Shown one piece after another: positions 11,090 through 23,246 of a stretch of DNA of 64,000 bases. Every line of letters starts with the position of its first letter. The first letter of the stretch is position 1. The notes under the pieces are model-generated. The model was not told the DNA's origin, made no database searches, and saw only the letters and a list, made by a program, of their open reading frames with translations. This stretch comes from Chrysogorgia sp. JL179-B06 (lineage: Eukaryota > Cnidaria > Anthozoa > Scleralcyonacea > Chrysogorgiidae): the NCBI GenBank assembly GCA_035772405.1, contig JAYKKM010000310.1, forward strand, positions 305,001 through 369,000. Reading direction: 5' to 3'. A program made the position numbers and the translations under genes.

Positions 11090-13790
11090 CACAGCCAGTA
11101 GTGTTCTATCCATTTTGAAGATGAAATGTTTGAAACTACATGCAGTGAAGGAAGAGCTAAACTAAAATCAAATGCTATTCCAACTTTATTTTTTCCACCA
11201 ACAGAGGGACAGGTAAGGTTTATCTTTAATTCTTCAAAATACAAAACAGGGTTTCTTTTAGGGGGTGAGGAGGCCATTTGCACCCTTTTGAAAATTTAAA
11301 ACTCCAATTTAAACAGTAAGAATCTTAAAAAGATCATTTATAAAGATTTTGCCCCCCTTAATTATCTTGATGATCTGTTTGCCACCTTGTTATATTTTCT
11401 GAAACAAATACTGAAATTCACTATAGTCTAATTTTCGTTTGTTGCAGTATTTCGCAACCCTGATGTGAACATTACTAACAAACGAAAACTTCCCATGGCT
11501 GACTCAGAAAGTACCTTAATTCATGTACCGCCATTGAAGTTATCACAACATCCAGAACAATCCCAACAGCCGGATTTGTCTACAATTCACCACGACCATA
11601 CATATGCCACCACAAGAAGCCCCAGGAAGCTAAAAAAGCAAATGGATAAGATCATCGATAGTCGGAGGAAACCCAGTAGACAAAAAGAAAATGAAATGGC
11701 TCCAAAGAAAAGTAACATCACTGCAATCTGTTGTAGGTGAATTGAGGAACAAAACCTTGTTTTTGATGATTGTGCGACCATACTGGAAAATACTTTCTCT
11801 GGTGTTTCCCATGAGCTCATGAGTAGAATAATGACACAGAAGAAGAAAAAGAATCCTGGGGCGTATGCACCTGAGCTACGAGCATTCGCTCTCACTCTCA
11901 AATTCTACTCGAAAGCTTTACGATTTTGTTATTGACGGTGACCCAGGTTTTACCGAAGTTGCTTTTTCAGCCATGTCAGCAAAAGTGGCAGCTTCCCAGA
12001 AGAATGGCCAGGATGTCATCTGCAGCTTGATGTTCAGTGAGATGTCCATCCCAAGCATGTGGAGTGCAATGGTGATAAATTTCGTGGTTTTTCAATGTTG
12101 GAAGGGGTGTCACTGATGATTCCATGCCAGTTGCTACTGAAGCACTAGTGATAATGGCCATCTCAGTGAATTCCAGTTGGAAAGTCCCATGTGGGTATTT
12201 CTTAATTGATGGCATGAGTGGGAAAGAAAAAGCTAACTTGTTCACAATATGCTTGCAAAAATTATATGATGTTGGTGTCAAGGAAGTTTCCCTCACTACT
12301 TGTGATAGTCCAGTAGCCAATTTGACCATGATGAAAGCTCTGGGTGTCACATTATCTGTAGATGCATTAAACCCATCCTTCAAACATCCAAATGATCCAT
12401 GTTTTCCTTGATGTTTGCCACATGTTGAAGTTGGTGTGGAATACACTTGGAAATCTTAAAATCCTGTATGATCCAGATCAGGAACACAGATAAATGGCAG
12501 TACTGTACCTTGAAGAGTTACACAAGCTACAAGAAATCAATGGACTACATCTAGCAAATAAATTGAGATCTGCCCACATTGACTGGTATCAACAGAAAAT
12601 GAAAGTCAACATCGCAGCACAGTCTCTCAGCTCAAGTGTAGCAGATGCCATGGACTACTGTGACAGCCATGGACTACTGTGACAGCCATCTCCACCTGCC
12701 AGAATTCAGTAGTTGCCATCCAACCTCACAATTCCTCCATGTCTTCGACTGTTTGTTCGATATTTTAAATTCAAGAAACCCACTGGCCAAAAACTACAAA
12801 GCCCCATTGCGAATGTCCAATTATCAACCCATCGATAAGTTCCTTGAAGAAGCATTTCAATATATCAAGAGCATTTAAAGGTCCAACTGGCACTTCCATC
12901 ATCACCTCCCATCACAAGACTGGTTTTCTCGGATTTCTAGTGGCCATAAAGAGCGTCCGAGCACTGTTCAAGGATCTTGTAGCATCTATGCCAGCAAAAT
13001 TGAAGTACCCGCTCATGTACAAATTAAGTCAATATCACAGAGTTATTCTTTGCTGCAGTGTCATCTGCAGGTGATTTGAATAACAACCCACCATATAAAC
13101 ACACGTATAAACAGCTGCTGATGAGCCACAAAATTGAGGAAGTGGAAATTGCAGTCCACAACATGACACCAGGATTTTCGATAGTGTTGAAGATCACTAT
13201 CCCATCAACTCCTGCCAAACAGGTACCTATGATATATTGATTGCCAGAAGATACGATGTGAAAGTCCCACAACTACTGCAACGTATCAAATGCTATAGAG
13301 CTGTCCGAATACAAAGAAGAAGCGATTTCTTATATTGTAGGTTTCGTTGCCAAGATGGTAAAGAAGCAATTGTTTGCCCAACATGGACTGGTGTACTCAC
13401 AGTTCCAAGAGGAGCCAAGATGTAATTTGTTTGGAAAAACAATGGAGGGTTAACCATTCCATCTTTGTCTCTGCCCAAGATATGCCATCAAACGGAAAAG
13501 TGTTTGATGAGAATGTTGAACACAACATCAGGAAAATTACCACTGTCCCAGAATTGTCAATGCAATTGCAACCACCATAGTATCCACTTGCATTGGATCA
13601 CAGATTTTTGAAACCTTGGATGAACACAGGTCTGGCTATACAGCAACAAACAATCACATTGCTTCATTGGTCAAGTGTTTTCCCAGTGTTACTCAAAGAT
13701 CTGCATGCATCACTTGGCCAAGTTCGTACAGCAAAGCTGCAAGGAAAAGGTCAGAAAACAATTATCAAAGCTAATTCTGTTTAGCCATCA
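11090..13790 (+). pseudogene. P-element / THAP9-like transposase pseudogene
   Basis: The second half of a THAP zinc finger is readable at 11110-11215: HFEDEMF supplies the final zinc His, and KSNAIPTLF matches the AVPTF-type box. After a spacer and a K/R-rich stretch, the transposase body runs from about 11860 to 13400: FTEVAFSAMS, LMFSEMSI, CGYFLIDGMSGKEKANL, TTCDSPVANLTM, VFLDVCHMLKLVWNTLGN, YLEELHKLQE, FDILNSRNPL, KTGFLGFLVAIKSV, KYPLMYKLSQ. These match my recall of P-element/THAP9 proteins, DDE-type enzymes with a GTP-binding insert. Several frame changes and stops break it, including a 19-bp tandem duplication at 12648. LMFSEMSI has Ser where the family has its first catalytic Asp. No TIRs were identified. 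Confidence 0.75.
12648..12686 (+). repeat. 19-bp tandem duplication that shifts the transposase frame
   Basis: CCATGGACTACTGTGACAG occurs twice head to tail. Nineteen is not a multiple of three, and the protein frame changes exactly here: the frame reading DAMDYCDSHGLL stops and HLHLPEFSSC continues in another. Confidence 0.85.
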
Positions 13791-13799
13791 ATGACTATA

Positions 13800-14235
13800 A
13801 CTACTGTAATAATGTAACGATAAATAATTAGATTGAACTAACCATATGCTTAAGAATTAGAAACCTGTTTCTCCATTTGACATCATGTGCTAAATGGCAG
13901 ATAATCAAACAAATTTCATTGGTTATTGACAAAACCTGTGCCAATAATATTGGTCAGTGGTCGCTTTGAAAAAATAACCTCTGCTTACGCCATCATTTTT
14001 CAGTCACCTGACGATTTTGAGTCATTTGCAACGAGACCCAGCAGCCCAGTTATATTAGGTCAGTGGTATTTGCAATCCAACACCATAAAAACAAGTAACC
14101 AGGAGCCTGAAAACGATCACAAAAATGTTCATCGGTTAAGAAACTCTTGCATGCAAAACTTTTCCACTCATTTCTTTTACGATAATTGAAGAAATTTACC
14201 AGAATGAAGAAATTGTCAAAAGCCAGCATGCCATA
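13800..14235. other. No gene seen
   Basis: Spacer downstream of the P-element-like pseudogene. The open frame at 13926-14189 has no recognisable features. Confidence 0.4.
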
Positions 14236-14237
14236 TA

Positions 14238-14385
14238 CCCTTACAGAAAAAGTCTATAGGCGTGTATAGGCTAATAGGTTTCATTATAGGTCGCCTATAG
14301 AAAATGTTCCAATTGCCTATAGGTTTTATACTATAGGACTCTATAGGTTGCATATAGGCAAGCCTATAGACTTTTTTTGTTAGGG
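14238..14385. mobile_element. CCTATAG-rich MITE, 148 bp
   Basis: The ends are CCCTTACAGAAAAAGTCTAT and the complement of CCCTAACAAAAAAAGTCTAT (18 of 20 match). The interior is filled with CCTATAG/CTATAGG in both orientations. It is related to the block ending at 55756. Confidence 0.6.
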
Positions 14386-14699
14386 ATGGCTTCAAAAAAT
14401 CTTGAACCAGGCCAGGAAATGTGTAGAAATGCTTACATGCAATTTATTGTTAAACAACACTAGACTGTAAACACATGTATGTAACAGTATTAATGTTAAG
14501 CCCCAAATGGGGAGGGTCATGTATACGAGGGTCATTTGTCAATCCTTTCTGACTACAACCTCAGAAATTTGATTCTTCTTCTTGCCTCAACAGTGGGCCA
14601 ATTTGACCTGTTTGTCCTCTGGGACTTACCATTGATTAAGGCCTGTCTTTACAATACGGTTGTTGTAAACGATTGTCGTTTTTGGTGTATGCAATTCTT

Positions 14700-14820
14700 T
14701 GCACAGACACAATTCTTGCTTATGATTCGATGGTGAATATTGCAAAATGCCTTTTACATGCTTGTCTGTGAATCACATACATCAACATGACAATTGTATA
14801 CAATAATCTTGTGCAGATGC
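14700..14820 (+). repeat. Dispersed repeat, diverged copy of 55207-55315
   Basis: Both places share TTATGATTCGATGG, then an ATCACATA block, ATGACAAT.GTATAC and TTGTG.AGAT in the same order and spacing. In both places a CCTATAG-rich block lies near, on opposite sides. Confidence 0.5.
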
Positions 14821-14879
14821 ACCTTTAGTAGTGGTTGATTCTGGTGTGATTGGGAGAAAGCAAATTCATCGAAAAACTA

Positions 14880-15038
14880 CCTGATGGATTTTACCAAACT
14901 ATCAAAACCATGCATATCTCTAAGAGCAAGGGCAAGAGTAACAAGAAAAAAAACAGGAATAGATCTTGAAAACATCTTTCTCCGGCATTTGAAGATTGGT
15001 CAGCGACGACAGTTGGAGCTAAGACCACTGTTTGTCTA
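14880..15038 (-). pseudogene. Downstream part of a coding remnant interrupted at 15038
   Basis: The minus strand from 15038 continues the frame that stops at the right edge of the 15039-16563 insertion (HTVY, then RQTVVLAPTVVADQSSNAGE across the TA). The join is in phase if the insertion and one TA are removed. Function unknown. Confidence 0.3.
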
Positions 15039-16563
15039 CAGGTGTATGTACCACAGAATACCACACAAATTTACATGTTCCATATCTTTTGTAAAATACA
15101 TATAATATGGCCTGTTAATATTTTTTAGTATAGTTTTTCACTGTATTTTTTCTTCCCGGGGTGTTTTGGGGCTAGATTTGGTAGACTTTATTATTTTTTT
15201 AATTGAACATTCTGTGGAAAAAACCCTAATGTACCACAGAATACCAGTGCAGAAAACACACAATAAGTAAGGAACGGTTTATCAAATTGTACCAGGGTTT
15301 GGTGTGTCATGTTGTGTGCTAATACTGTTGGATGTAAAAAAATATTGCTAACTTAAGTGAAAGGTAAATACTAAAATCACTACAGAATACCAGTGGTGTG
15401 TACCACAGAATACCAGTTTTTTTATCAGTAATTTTGAAAAATTTAGTTTTCCGACAGTAAAACTGATTACTCAGCGTGATTCCTGTATAGCAATACTATT
15501 GTGTTGCATTGAAAAACATTAACTTTACCTGTTTATTCTGTTAGCTAAGCTGCCTGATATCCAGGCCAAAATTCGGAAATAATCCTGGGTCTGGGTACGA
15601 GTTTAGGCTGAATATCCAAGATGGCGCCGAAAATAAAAAGATTAATACACAAAATCAAAACTTTTCCGTACTAAAAAAGACATAAAAAATGAATTTACCA
15701 AGTCAAACGTTTTCCATACGAAAAACGATTTTTATTTTCCATACGATTTTTAAAAAGACAAGGATGGGCCGGTAGACAGCATTCTGATGAAGTGTTTGAA
15801 ACCAAAGGTTGGTTCTGGCAACATTTTGGAAGACACACTTAAGCATCTGAGTGCCAGCAGATGAAGCAACATTTGACATTTCAAATGTCATTGCAGGCCC
15901 TTTAGAAGTAATACCCAAGGGGGCAACACAGTTTTTAGTTCCGTGTTATGAAAATGTCAAGTCTCACGTTCGAACTTGTAAAGAAGATTGACCGGACACA
16001 TGTTTAGTTGCAGAGATCGGATGAATTTTATTAAAAACTCTTTGTTCAGTTTTTGTACATAATTTTTAAATAGTTGTATAATTATTTTAATATTAATCAT
16101 TGTTATGTTTTTTGTATGTTCCTTAAGTAAAATATATTAACTACAGGATGTTGAAAAACAATATACATACATGTACCACAGAATACCAGTCAAATGGTTA
16201 TCCAATGTAATAAATAGAAACTCCCATTTTTCAAAGACATATACGGTAGTACTAATCAGTTGGTTAAGGGTTAATTAATGACATATTGATCAACATAAAT
16301 TATGCTGGTTTGCAAACTTATTTTCAAACTTTCGGATTTTACAGACCATTATGAGGAAAAAAGTATCAAAACATAGAATTTTATTTCTTGTTAATCCAGA
16401 TTATTTTAAAGAATTTTTATGAAAATATCCATTTTTTGTTTTTATATGTTCGTTAAGACTAAAACTAATATATATATATTCACAAAAATAAAGTATATAG
16501 CATGTTTCCTCCAAATTTGATAAGAGAAATAAAAAAACTGGTATTCTGTGGTACATACACCTG
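15039..16563. mobile_element. TA-flanked non-autonomous Tc1/mariner-like element, 1525 bp
   Basis: The ends are perfect 25-bp inverted repeats beginning CAGGTGTATGTACCACAG. Each end abuts TA (15037-15038 and 16564-16565), the Tc1/mariner target. The motif GTACCACAGAATACCAGT recurs internally at 15231, 15400 and 16173, with a variant at 15379, besides its presence in the TIRs. There is no transposase ORF, so it depends on a transposase elsewhere. The internal motif copies are candidate transposase-binding sites. Confidence 0.8.
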
Positions 16564-16565
16564 TA

Positions 16566-17262
16566 TAAACTGTGTGCAGTACAAGCATGGTTGTCTCCAT
16601 CAGGCCAACAAGTCTGGTGCGGTTAACGCCTTGGAGTCCTTGAAATCTTCCCTGTTGTTGCTGATACTGTGATCGTAGATGTTTCACATCCATCCGATGT
16701 CGTTTAAGTCGCTACCTAGACCATGCTTTTCATCTCGTTTGACAGTTTTGGCTCTTTTAAGAAGGCGTTTTTGAATTTTTCTCCTGAAATCAGTCGAAAC
16801 CTTCGCTAGCAAGAATTTTCGGCGATCAACAAGAGCACAATGAGAAGCATTGCCGACTAAAGACATTGTACGGCGAACAAACTAAATAGTCCTAAAGGAT
16901 CTAACATACGGCCGGCCAGATTTAACTGGCGACGGTCCATGGCAGGATTGAAAATTGTTTTCAGATATCTTTCAGATATCTTTTCCTTTTCAGATATTTT
17001 CTCGCGAATTAATCGACCTTTTTCGGTCGTAAATCGTTGTGAAAGGGCACTGGCGAGTCTTTCAACATAAGCTTTCTCGCCGATTTTGAGAGGCCCTGAA
17101 ATGCGGCTTCAACTGCAAAATCGACAATCGCTTCAGAAACCGAGATAGTCGTTTTATTGTTGGCGTTGCCGTCGGAGGCATTTTTTTCCTCGCAAAGGAG
17201 CTCGCGGAGCTAGGTTAGGGTCTAGCTTATCCCCGTTTTCAACATTCTCCGAAGTGGAGGCC
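16566..17262 (-). pseudogene. Upstream part of the interrupted coding remnant
   Basis: It starts at 17262 with MASTSENVENGDKLDPNLAP, breaks frame, then reads GEKAYVERLASALSQRFTTE and KGRLIREKISERKRYLKDI, then MSLVGNASHCALVDRRKFLL to KRDEKHGLGSDLND, and finally VKHLRSQYQQQQGRFQGLQG to the insertion. It is basic and helical, with three or more frame changes. No family is recognised; a DNA-transposon protein is possible. Confidence 0.35.
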
Positions 17263-19144
17263 ATAAAGTATCTGAAAAATAGCCGATATACCAAAAGGCT
17301 TGTAAAAAATTGAAGAAGTCCAAAAAACACAACTGTGTATGGCAAGCTGATGAAGAACTGAAGCTATGACGTTTTATTTCAGGACTACTTAGTCCTTTCA
17401 TCAGCTGTGTATTGTGATTGATGAGGAATAAAGCATTGTTATATCGAGTTTCTGTGTTTGAAATATAATTTTAATTGTAATTGGCAGAATTAATAACAAC
17501 GTATAAAGAAAATAACCTCCTGTAGTTGCAGATTCTTTTTGAAATACGTTCCACACTCTTTGACCAGTCTTTTCTAGGAATGTTGCTGACACCAACCAAT
17601 GGCAATGAATGAAACAGGATTTGATTAATTTTGCTGGTTGCGTGAATTCTGAACATTGCATGACCTGTACAATTTTTTGGTAATCCAATTCTAGTAAAAA
17701 TATCAAATCTTCTGTTGCTACCATCTATTTATAATTTTTAATGGCAATTAACCGACATCTATACACAGTATCGTAAAATATGTAAATTACGGAAGCTTAC
17801 CTTAACCTACCTTTATATAAGTGTTGTTTCGGCTGCCACAACATTTTTTGTGTGAAAAAATTACCATGCACTCCCACCATACCATTCGTGAAGTAAGTCA
17901 GAAGAGTCGAAATATGAGTCTCTGTGAACGACATGATAGAAATCAATAAATTTGGCAAGAACTACAAATATTATATGAGGAAAATTGCTTTTGAAGATGC
18001 TTTTGCTGCTAAACGTTATTAATAATTTTTGCACAAATTAGATATAAGCTGAGAGTAGTGCAAATAGTAAACACTGAGTTATGCAAACTTTGCACGGTAT
18101 CGGGTGGAAGAGTCAATGCAACGACTTCTGTTTATGTGCATAAGAATATGACCTGTAGACTGGTACTGGTGTGTGCAGGGGCAGATCTAGGAATTTTGTC
18201 ATGTTAGACATAAGTGACGAAAATTTTTGAATCTTGGGTCTCTGAAATGGCATTTCCTGCAATTTGAGAGCACTTTCAAGCAAATTCTAAAGATATTAAA
18301 TCACGTTTTTTTATAGCATGTCGCTGGCCTAATAAAATTATACCCCTTCAAGGGGGTTTGAAATCAGAGTTTTCCTTCTCCTAGGTGGGCTGCCTACCAT
18401 GGCTGTTGAGTCCCACCTACCCAGAGCTCTCTGCCTATCACTTGGTTGGAAGAGGCTGTAAAAGCCACAGACCATTTGGGATATTTCGTGAATGTGAAGT
18501 AGCTCAGTTCTTCACACCATCCCGGTTATTCTAACACTTTCTGGACCCCCCTCCCCATGGGACCGTCTCACCCTCACCTTATCCTACTTTATCTATCTGT
18601 ACTCTAAACTATCCAACTAAACTAACCTACATATCCAATAAACTAAATGTAGCAACAATCAAGTGTTTAGAAAGTTTACGAAATGTATGCTAGTGCTGAG
18701 CAAAATACATTATAGATTTATAGGTAATAATAATAGACGTATTATGAGTAGCATTGAGGTGATTCCTCAGTTTTGCATTGCGCACATTTACTGCGCACAT
18801 TCAATCAGTGTTTTTATGGCCGTTATGCAACACTTTCAAAAAATTCCGACCATTTTAGGACAATTTAGTGTCAAATCTAACAATGGCCGCTTATCTACTG
18901 ATAGGGGAGAGTGATTAAGGGACTGAATCAATTTTTTCTGAGAACAGTTACACAATTCTAGGCTAGGGAGCTAGGGCTCGCTTTACAAGTAGGTTTGTTA
19001 ACTACTTAATAATTCCGATTTTAGGCCATAATTCTTAAAGAAGGTCGGTGACCATAATTTTTCCTTAATAATTATTTTCTTCTACCACTTTTACGTGTTA
19101 TAACAGAAACTTCATTTCTACACCTTACAATATTTTACATTTTT
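17263..19144. other. No gene seen
   Basis: AT-rich. 18360-18600 has a pyrimidine-rich block (CCCACCTACCCAGAGCTCTC) that could be a SINE relic, but no box A or box B is visible. Confidence 0.35.
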
Positions 19145-19325
19145 TGCATTGCTCAGGTGATCGTGCATACCCTTCCTTTAACATCCTTTCAGTTATTCGG
19201 ATGTATATTAGCTTCTTCCTTGAGCAATTGTCAAGCTGTTGTTGAATGCGTTTATCTGTCCAAATGGAAATGAGCATGAGTACTTCATCATTGCTGCTGG
19301 TTGCATCTCTGTCTGGCTTAGACAT
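19145..19325 (-). CDS. Myb/SANT-like DNA-binding exon (partial)
   Basis: The minus-strand ORF starts MSKPDRDATSSNDEVLMLIS and has the pattern IW.D..IQ..L...K...Y..I...L...GY.RS..QC typical of the Myb/SANT-like domain carried by PIF/Harbinger transposons and some host factors. Trp, Leu and Cys spacing fits the trihelical fold. After EQCKKC a GTAAAA donor gives a plausible exon end near 19145; otherwise the frame stops four codons later. No nuclease gene is seen nearby. Confidence 0.5.
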
Positions 19326-20149
19326 GACTTTGGCTTCTAAATAAACACTATCACAATGGTATAATTTCGGTAGTCATTTACATCTCAACTTTGCGAATTT
19401 CCACCCGTAAAATTACAGTTTTACGCATGCGTGTGAAAAACTAGCCCTGGCAAAGAGCTATTTTGCGTTTACACTGTAAAATCCCAAACAACAAGAGCCC
19501 AAACAAGGGCTCGGCCCGGGCTAGTTTCGCCAGTGTAAACAAGTTATAAGTGACTCACTGTCCCAAGCATCTCGTCCCAGAAAGCATTCGCGTATATTAT
19601 ATATAAGGTAATAGGAAATAGTCCTTGTTTCTTGATCAGTAATACGATTTATCACTAGTAGTCCTGGTATTTATTTGAAGAACAGTGATCAACAGAATTA
19701 TTGTTTCTCAAGGAAGTCTTTGTAGGATATTTGTGTTTTGCCAAACATAAACTACATAGCATTTTCAATCGCGGAACACGTTGTATCTATTTTCTTCATC
19801 AAATATATACAGCAATACCTTATTAACCCAAGAATTTGGTCACAAGAAGTATAGTGGTAATCTCTCGTGTTTTCAAAATTAAGAAGAAATAAAGCTAAAA
19901 ACATTAGTATTTTTTATATTTTAGGCTAGAATGTATTTATAGAACATACCTTGAATGAGAGTTTGCAATTATCAGCAGCTTTAAAGCGTTTGAAGACAAA
20001 ACGACCAGAAAGATTATGAAAGCAGTTCACTGAGATAACTCAGTGACAAGAAAGAAGCTCCCTCGTTTTCATGTGTTTTAATTTATTCAATTAATTTATT
20101 CTTATGACGTTTTCATTGCGCTGTTAGTACAACCCATTGCGTTTATACT
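19326..20149. other. No gene; GC-rich palindromic patch
   Basis: 19430-19560 carries AACTAGCCCTGGC and later GGGCTAGTTTCGCCAG in opposite orientation, a probable MITE end pair. The remainder shows nothing. Confidence 0.4.
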
Positions 20150-20645
20150 TTAATAATAATAATGATAATAATAATAATGAGCTTTATTTAAACAGGAAAC
20201 ATTATCAGCATAAGCTGTTCTCCCTAATGACCCTGTATAGTAAGACTTAACAAATTACAATAAAAAGTTATAAATATTATAAATATATAGAGTTAATATA
20301 TACATGCGTAACAAGATGTAAAAATTACTAGTAAGAATTACTAGTAAAAATTGTTGTGTTAAGATGACTTTTAAACACATTAAGACTATTTGATTTTCTA
20401 ATATCAGATGGAATAGAGTTCCATAGTTCAATAGCTGAATATTTAAATGAGCGTTTTAAAAAGTTAGTTTTTGGTTTTCGAAGTACAAAATTTTCTTTAC
20501 GTCTCGTGTTATAATTATGCCTATCCATGTGTCTCAGGAAATTATTATCAATTCCCTCAACTTCATTGTTAACACATTTATACATCAGGATGGCTTTATG
20601 ACGAGTTCTTCTTTGTTGTAGACATAGCTTTGCACGTGCTACCAC
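20150..20645 (-). pseudogene. 5'-truncated LINE, C-terminal end of the ORF plus 3' tail
   Basis: The minus-strand frame reads LQQRRTRHKAILMYKCVNNE, then YNTRRKENFVLRKPKTNFLK, then FKYSAIELWNSIPSDIRKSN, the usual end of a CR1/Jockey-type reverse transcriptase. The ORF ends near 20328 and is followed by a 3' UTR closing in a (TAA)n tract at 20157-20185. Only about 500 bp of the element is present. Confidence 0.8.
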
Positions 20646-20876
20646 TGAAGGAGTCTCTCATAATCGGTGGTCTCATAATGTCAAGTCTCTCGCGCTTTCA
20701 CTACGCTTCCACTATGACGAAAACGTTCTTTGTGCGTCCAAGTCGCTGTGACTGCGTTCGTTGCTAGTACATTGGCAATACATTTGCAAACCGTTTTCTG
20801 CGTCTGCACGGATAGTATAAAGAGCCTCCTGCGCTGCTCAGTCACTCACTCTGGTTCAGGCGCTCGACGTGTAAAC

Positions 20877-21190
20877 ATGGTAAAAGGAAAAGGAAAGGCT
20901 CCGGCACCCAAGGGCAGGAAGGGGAAGAAGAAGGCAGTCTCCACCACAACCACCACCGCCTACGCCCAGTGCTGATGAAGAAGAAGTAATTTCTCAACAA
21001 AAAGCCCAAGAAGAGGCTGGCAGCAGTGGGGATTCGTCGAGAGGTCAGCCTGCTGCTAGCCTTCCCAAGAAGAAGAAGCCCAAGAAGATCACTGACCTCA
21101 CTGATGAGGAAGATAAAAAGTTAAACGGCAAGATTACTCAGGCATTTTCAGATATAGGGTCCTGGAAGTTGCAGAGTTTGACTTGTATAT
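20877..21190 (+). pseudogene. Lysine-rich transposon-type ORF start, frameshifted
   Basis: The start reads MVKGKGKAPAPKGRKGKKKA in one frame; after a one-base frame change it reads PSADEEEVISQQKAQEEAGS, then LPKKKKPKKITDLTDEEDKK. The last part resembles the entry to a MADF/Myb-like domain, but the sequence then loses coding character near 21190. It lies just downstream of a GC-richer leader. A transposon accessory protein is a guess. Confidence 0.35.
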
Positions 21191-21194
21191 TTAG

Positions 21195-22295
21195 GCATAT
21201 TCTGATGGTAACACCTTCAAGATTAAGTGCTCAGCTATTTTATGACATGCTTTTTTCATGTTTTTCAATTTTCGCAATATTAATGTCATAATTCAACAAG
21301 TTAATCAGATTCGAAATTCCTACCATCATTCCCTAGATATGCATTCAAAGAATATTCTGTGGTGAAGATTTCATTAAAATATATGAAGAAATAAGAGAAA
21401 AATAGTGTTTGGAAGATGGCGAGGTTGCTACAAAATGCATTCTGAGAAAACAATACTACAAGATGCTACAAAATCATTTTTACTTGTTTTTTCATTACCA
21501 TTTCTGTAAACATCGACATTTGGTTGAACATTTGGTTCAACCATGCTGATTAATATTAATATCAAAATATTATCGCATGAGGCATAACAAATATTCTTGT
21601 AACGAATAAATCACTTAAGCGCAGCGCGCAGGTCAATATATTCTTGTTAAAGCGGCTTTTTGTTTACATTCGTATTTGGTTCGTATATTTTACCGACAGC
21701 CGGCCATCTGAATTTATAAGCATATCAACAGGAGGATTTACATATATTCAACCAATAATTATTAAGACTTTAATACCTTCAGGCGATGCTTTAGACGTCC
21801 CTTTCGTTTTCCTTGGGTACCTTCTTTACGGAAACCTTAGCATTCTTTTATGATATTATACATGTGTGCTATGAATAAGAACGGTGTGACACCTCGCTGG
21901 TACAGAATAATAATCAAATTCCGGTGGATTTGACACTGCCACTATTAAACGTACAGTTTTCAGTATTTCGAATGAAAAAACGCAAATGGTGTGCATATAG
22001 TATAGTGCATTGACAGGGGAATTGTGATTATGGCTAAAATGTCGACCTTCAAGCGTTTGGTTGTTTGTGATAGTTTAATAGGTTGTGGCAAATCGGGCCA
22101 AACCGCTAAAGTCGATTTTAATAACAATAGTTTCAGATTTTTTGCTGTGCGAAGTTACTCCGGAACATCCGAAGCACGCGTTTAAAAGAAAACTGAACCG
22201 GCAGTAAAGTGAAAAGGTGGTGAACTGCCAAATGGCAACGAAATACTGACATATAATTACTGAGTATAATTACTGAAGGCTCCGCACACATATAA
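21195..22295. other. No gene seen
   Basis: The only structure noted is at 22203-22253, where AAAGTGAAAAGGTGGTGAAC recalls the arm of the inverted repeat at 38104-38155 (about 80 percent alike by eye). Confidence 0.4.
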
Positions 22296-22298
22296 ATT

Positions 22299-22708
22299 AG
22301 TCAGTTCGCTACACACAGTAAGTCAGTTCGCTACAACTCATCATTTATTAAAAAACAATCAACTTGATTTTGTTTAATATGTATTTACTAAACAGATCAC
22401 CTCAAATAATGACAGTGCAACAGCGTTATAAATCTTAGATGGAATCTAAGCGATGACTCAGATGCATGCCGTCCATCGCCAATGCGCGCTGCCATTAATG
22501 CTCTCAGTCTTTTGCCAAGCTAATTTTAACGCGGTTTTGTTGAAATAGCTGCTATACAACAATAAGTAATAATACATAATATATATTAATAATAAGTCTG
22601 ACTCACAGATGCCGTCCATCGGAATCGCCAACCCGCTTTCGGTGATATATATTCCGCTTTCCGTTTATGTGTGTGGCGAACTGACTTTATGTGTGTGGCG
22701 AACTGACT
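22299..22708. mobile_element. TIR element abutting the composite transposon
   Basis: AGTCAGTTCGCTACACACA, followed by a second copy of its first half, starts at 22299. Its inverted equivalent, two copies of TGTGTGGCGAACTGACT, ends at 22708. There are no ORFs. A clean target duplication was not found. It ends three bases before the composite unit. Confidence 0.55.
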
Positions 22709-22710
22709 CT

Positions 22711-22904
22711 ACAATCAAGTGCAAAAATAATGAGACAACCTACATTTTCTACCATTATTAACATTTTTGGCCCCCTCCCCCCATATACAATGTTGAAAAT
22801 ATTATTTTTCGCCAACTATTTCACTTTGCAGTGTGTTTCCAACATTGTAAATGGGGGAGGGGTGAAATAGCCCGAATGTCTCAATAATTTTTGCAACTGA
22901 TTGT
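22711..22904. repeat. Left 194-bp terminal repeat (foldback MITE)
   Basis: It starts ACAATCAAGTGCAAAAATAA and ends TTTTTGCAACTGATTGT, which are inverted versions of each other with small gaps. Deeper in, CCCCTCCCCCCATATACAAT pairs with ATTGTAAATGGGGGAGGGG, so most of the repeat can fold on itself. It is identical to 26808-27001. Confidence 0.9.
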
Positions 22905-22966
22905 CTGTATATGTATTTGAAAAAAAAATTGAATATTTGATTCATCTTATGATCGCTTTACAGGCG

Positions 22967-22997
<31 letters not shown>

Positions 22998-23246
22998 GTG
23001 ACTATCTATACTTTTATTTTCTAACCTATTTTGATGTCACTATGACATAATCATGTTATAAGTTGCATATTATATTCATTTAATTAGCCATGATCCATAC
23101 ATTTGAAACCAAAATCTAATAAAATGAAAATAATTTTTCATCACCTCACACTTGAGTTGAAACCTTCACAAATAATCATTGCGTGCGTAACTAAGGAAAT
23201 TTGATACAACAACAGAAAAGCCCATACGTTATATATACAAGAAAGA

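Noticed and set aside
11587..11901. Minus-strand hydrophobic ORF as a membrane protein
   Set aside because: It is the antisense of the lysine-rich part of the P-element-like pseudogene, which turns Lys codons into Phe and Leu.
20877..20975. Ribosomal or chromatin protein start (MVKGKGKAPAPKG)
   Set aside because: Frame breaks after about 30 codons and the continuation resembles transposon ORFs and no known host protein.
22966..22995. (AT)n tract as a regulatory element of the transposase
   Set aside because: Plain microsatellite; nothing ties it to function.
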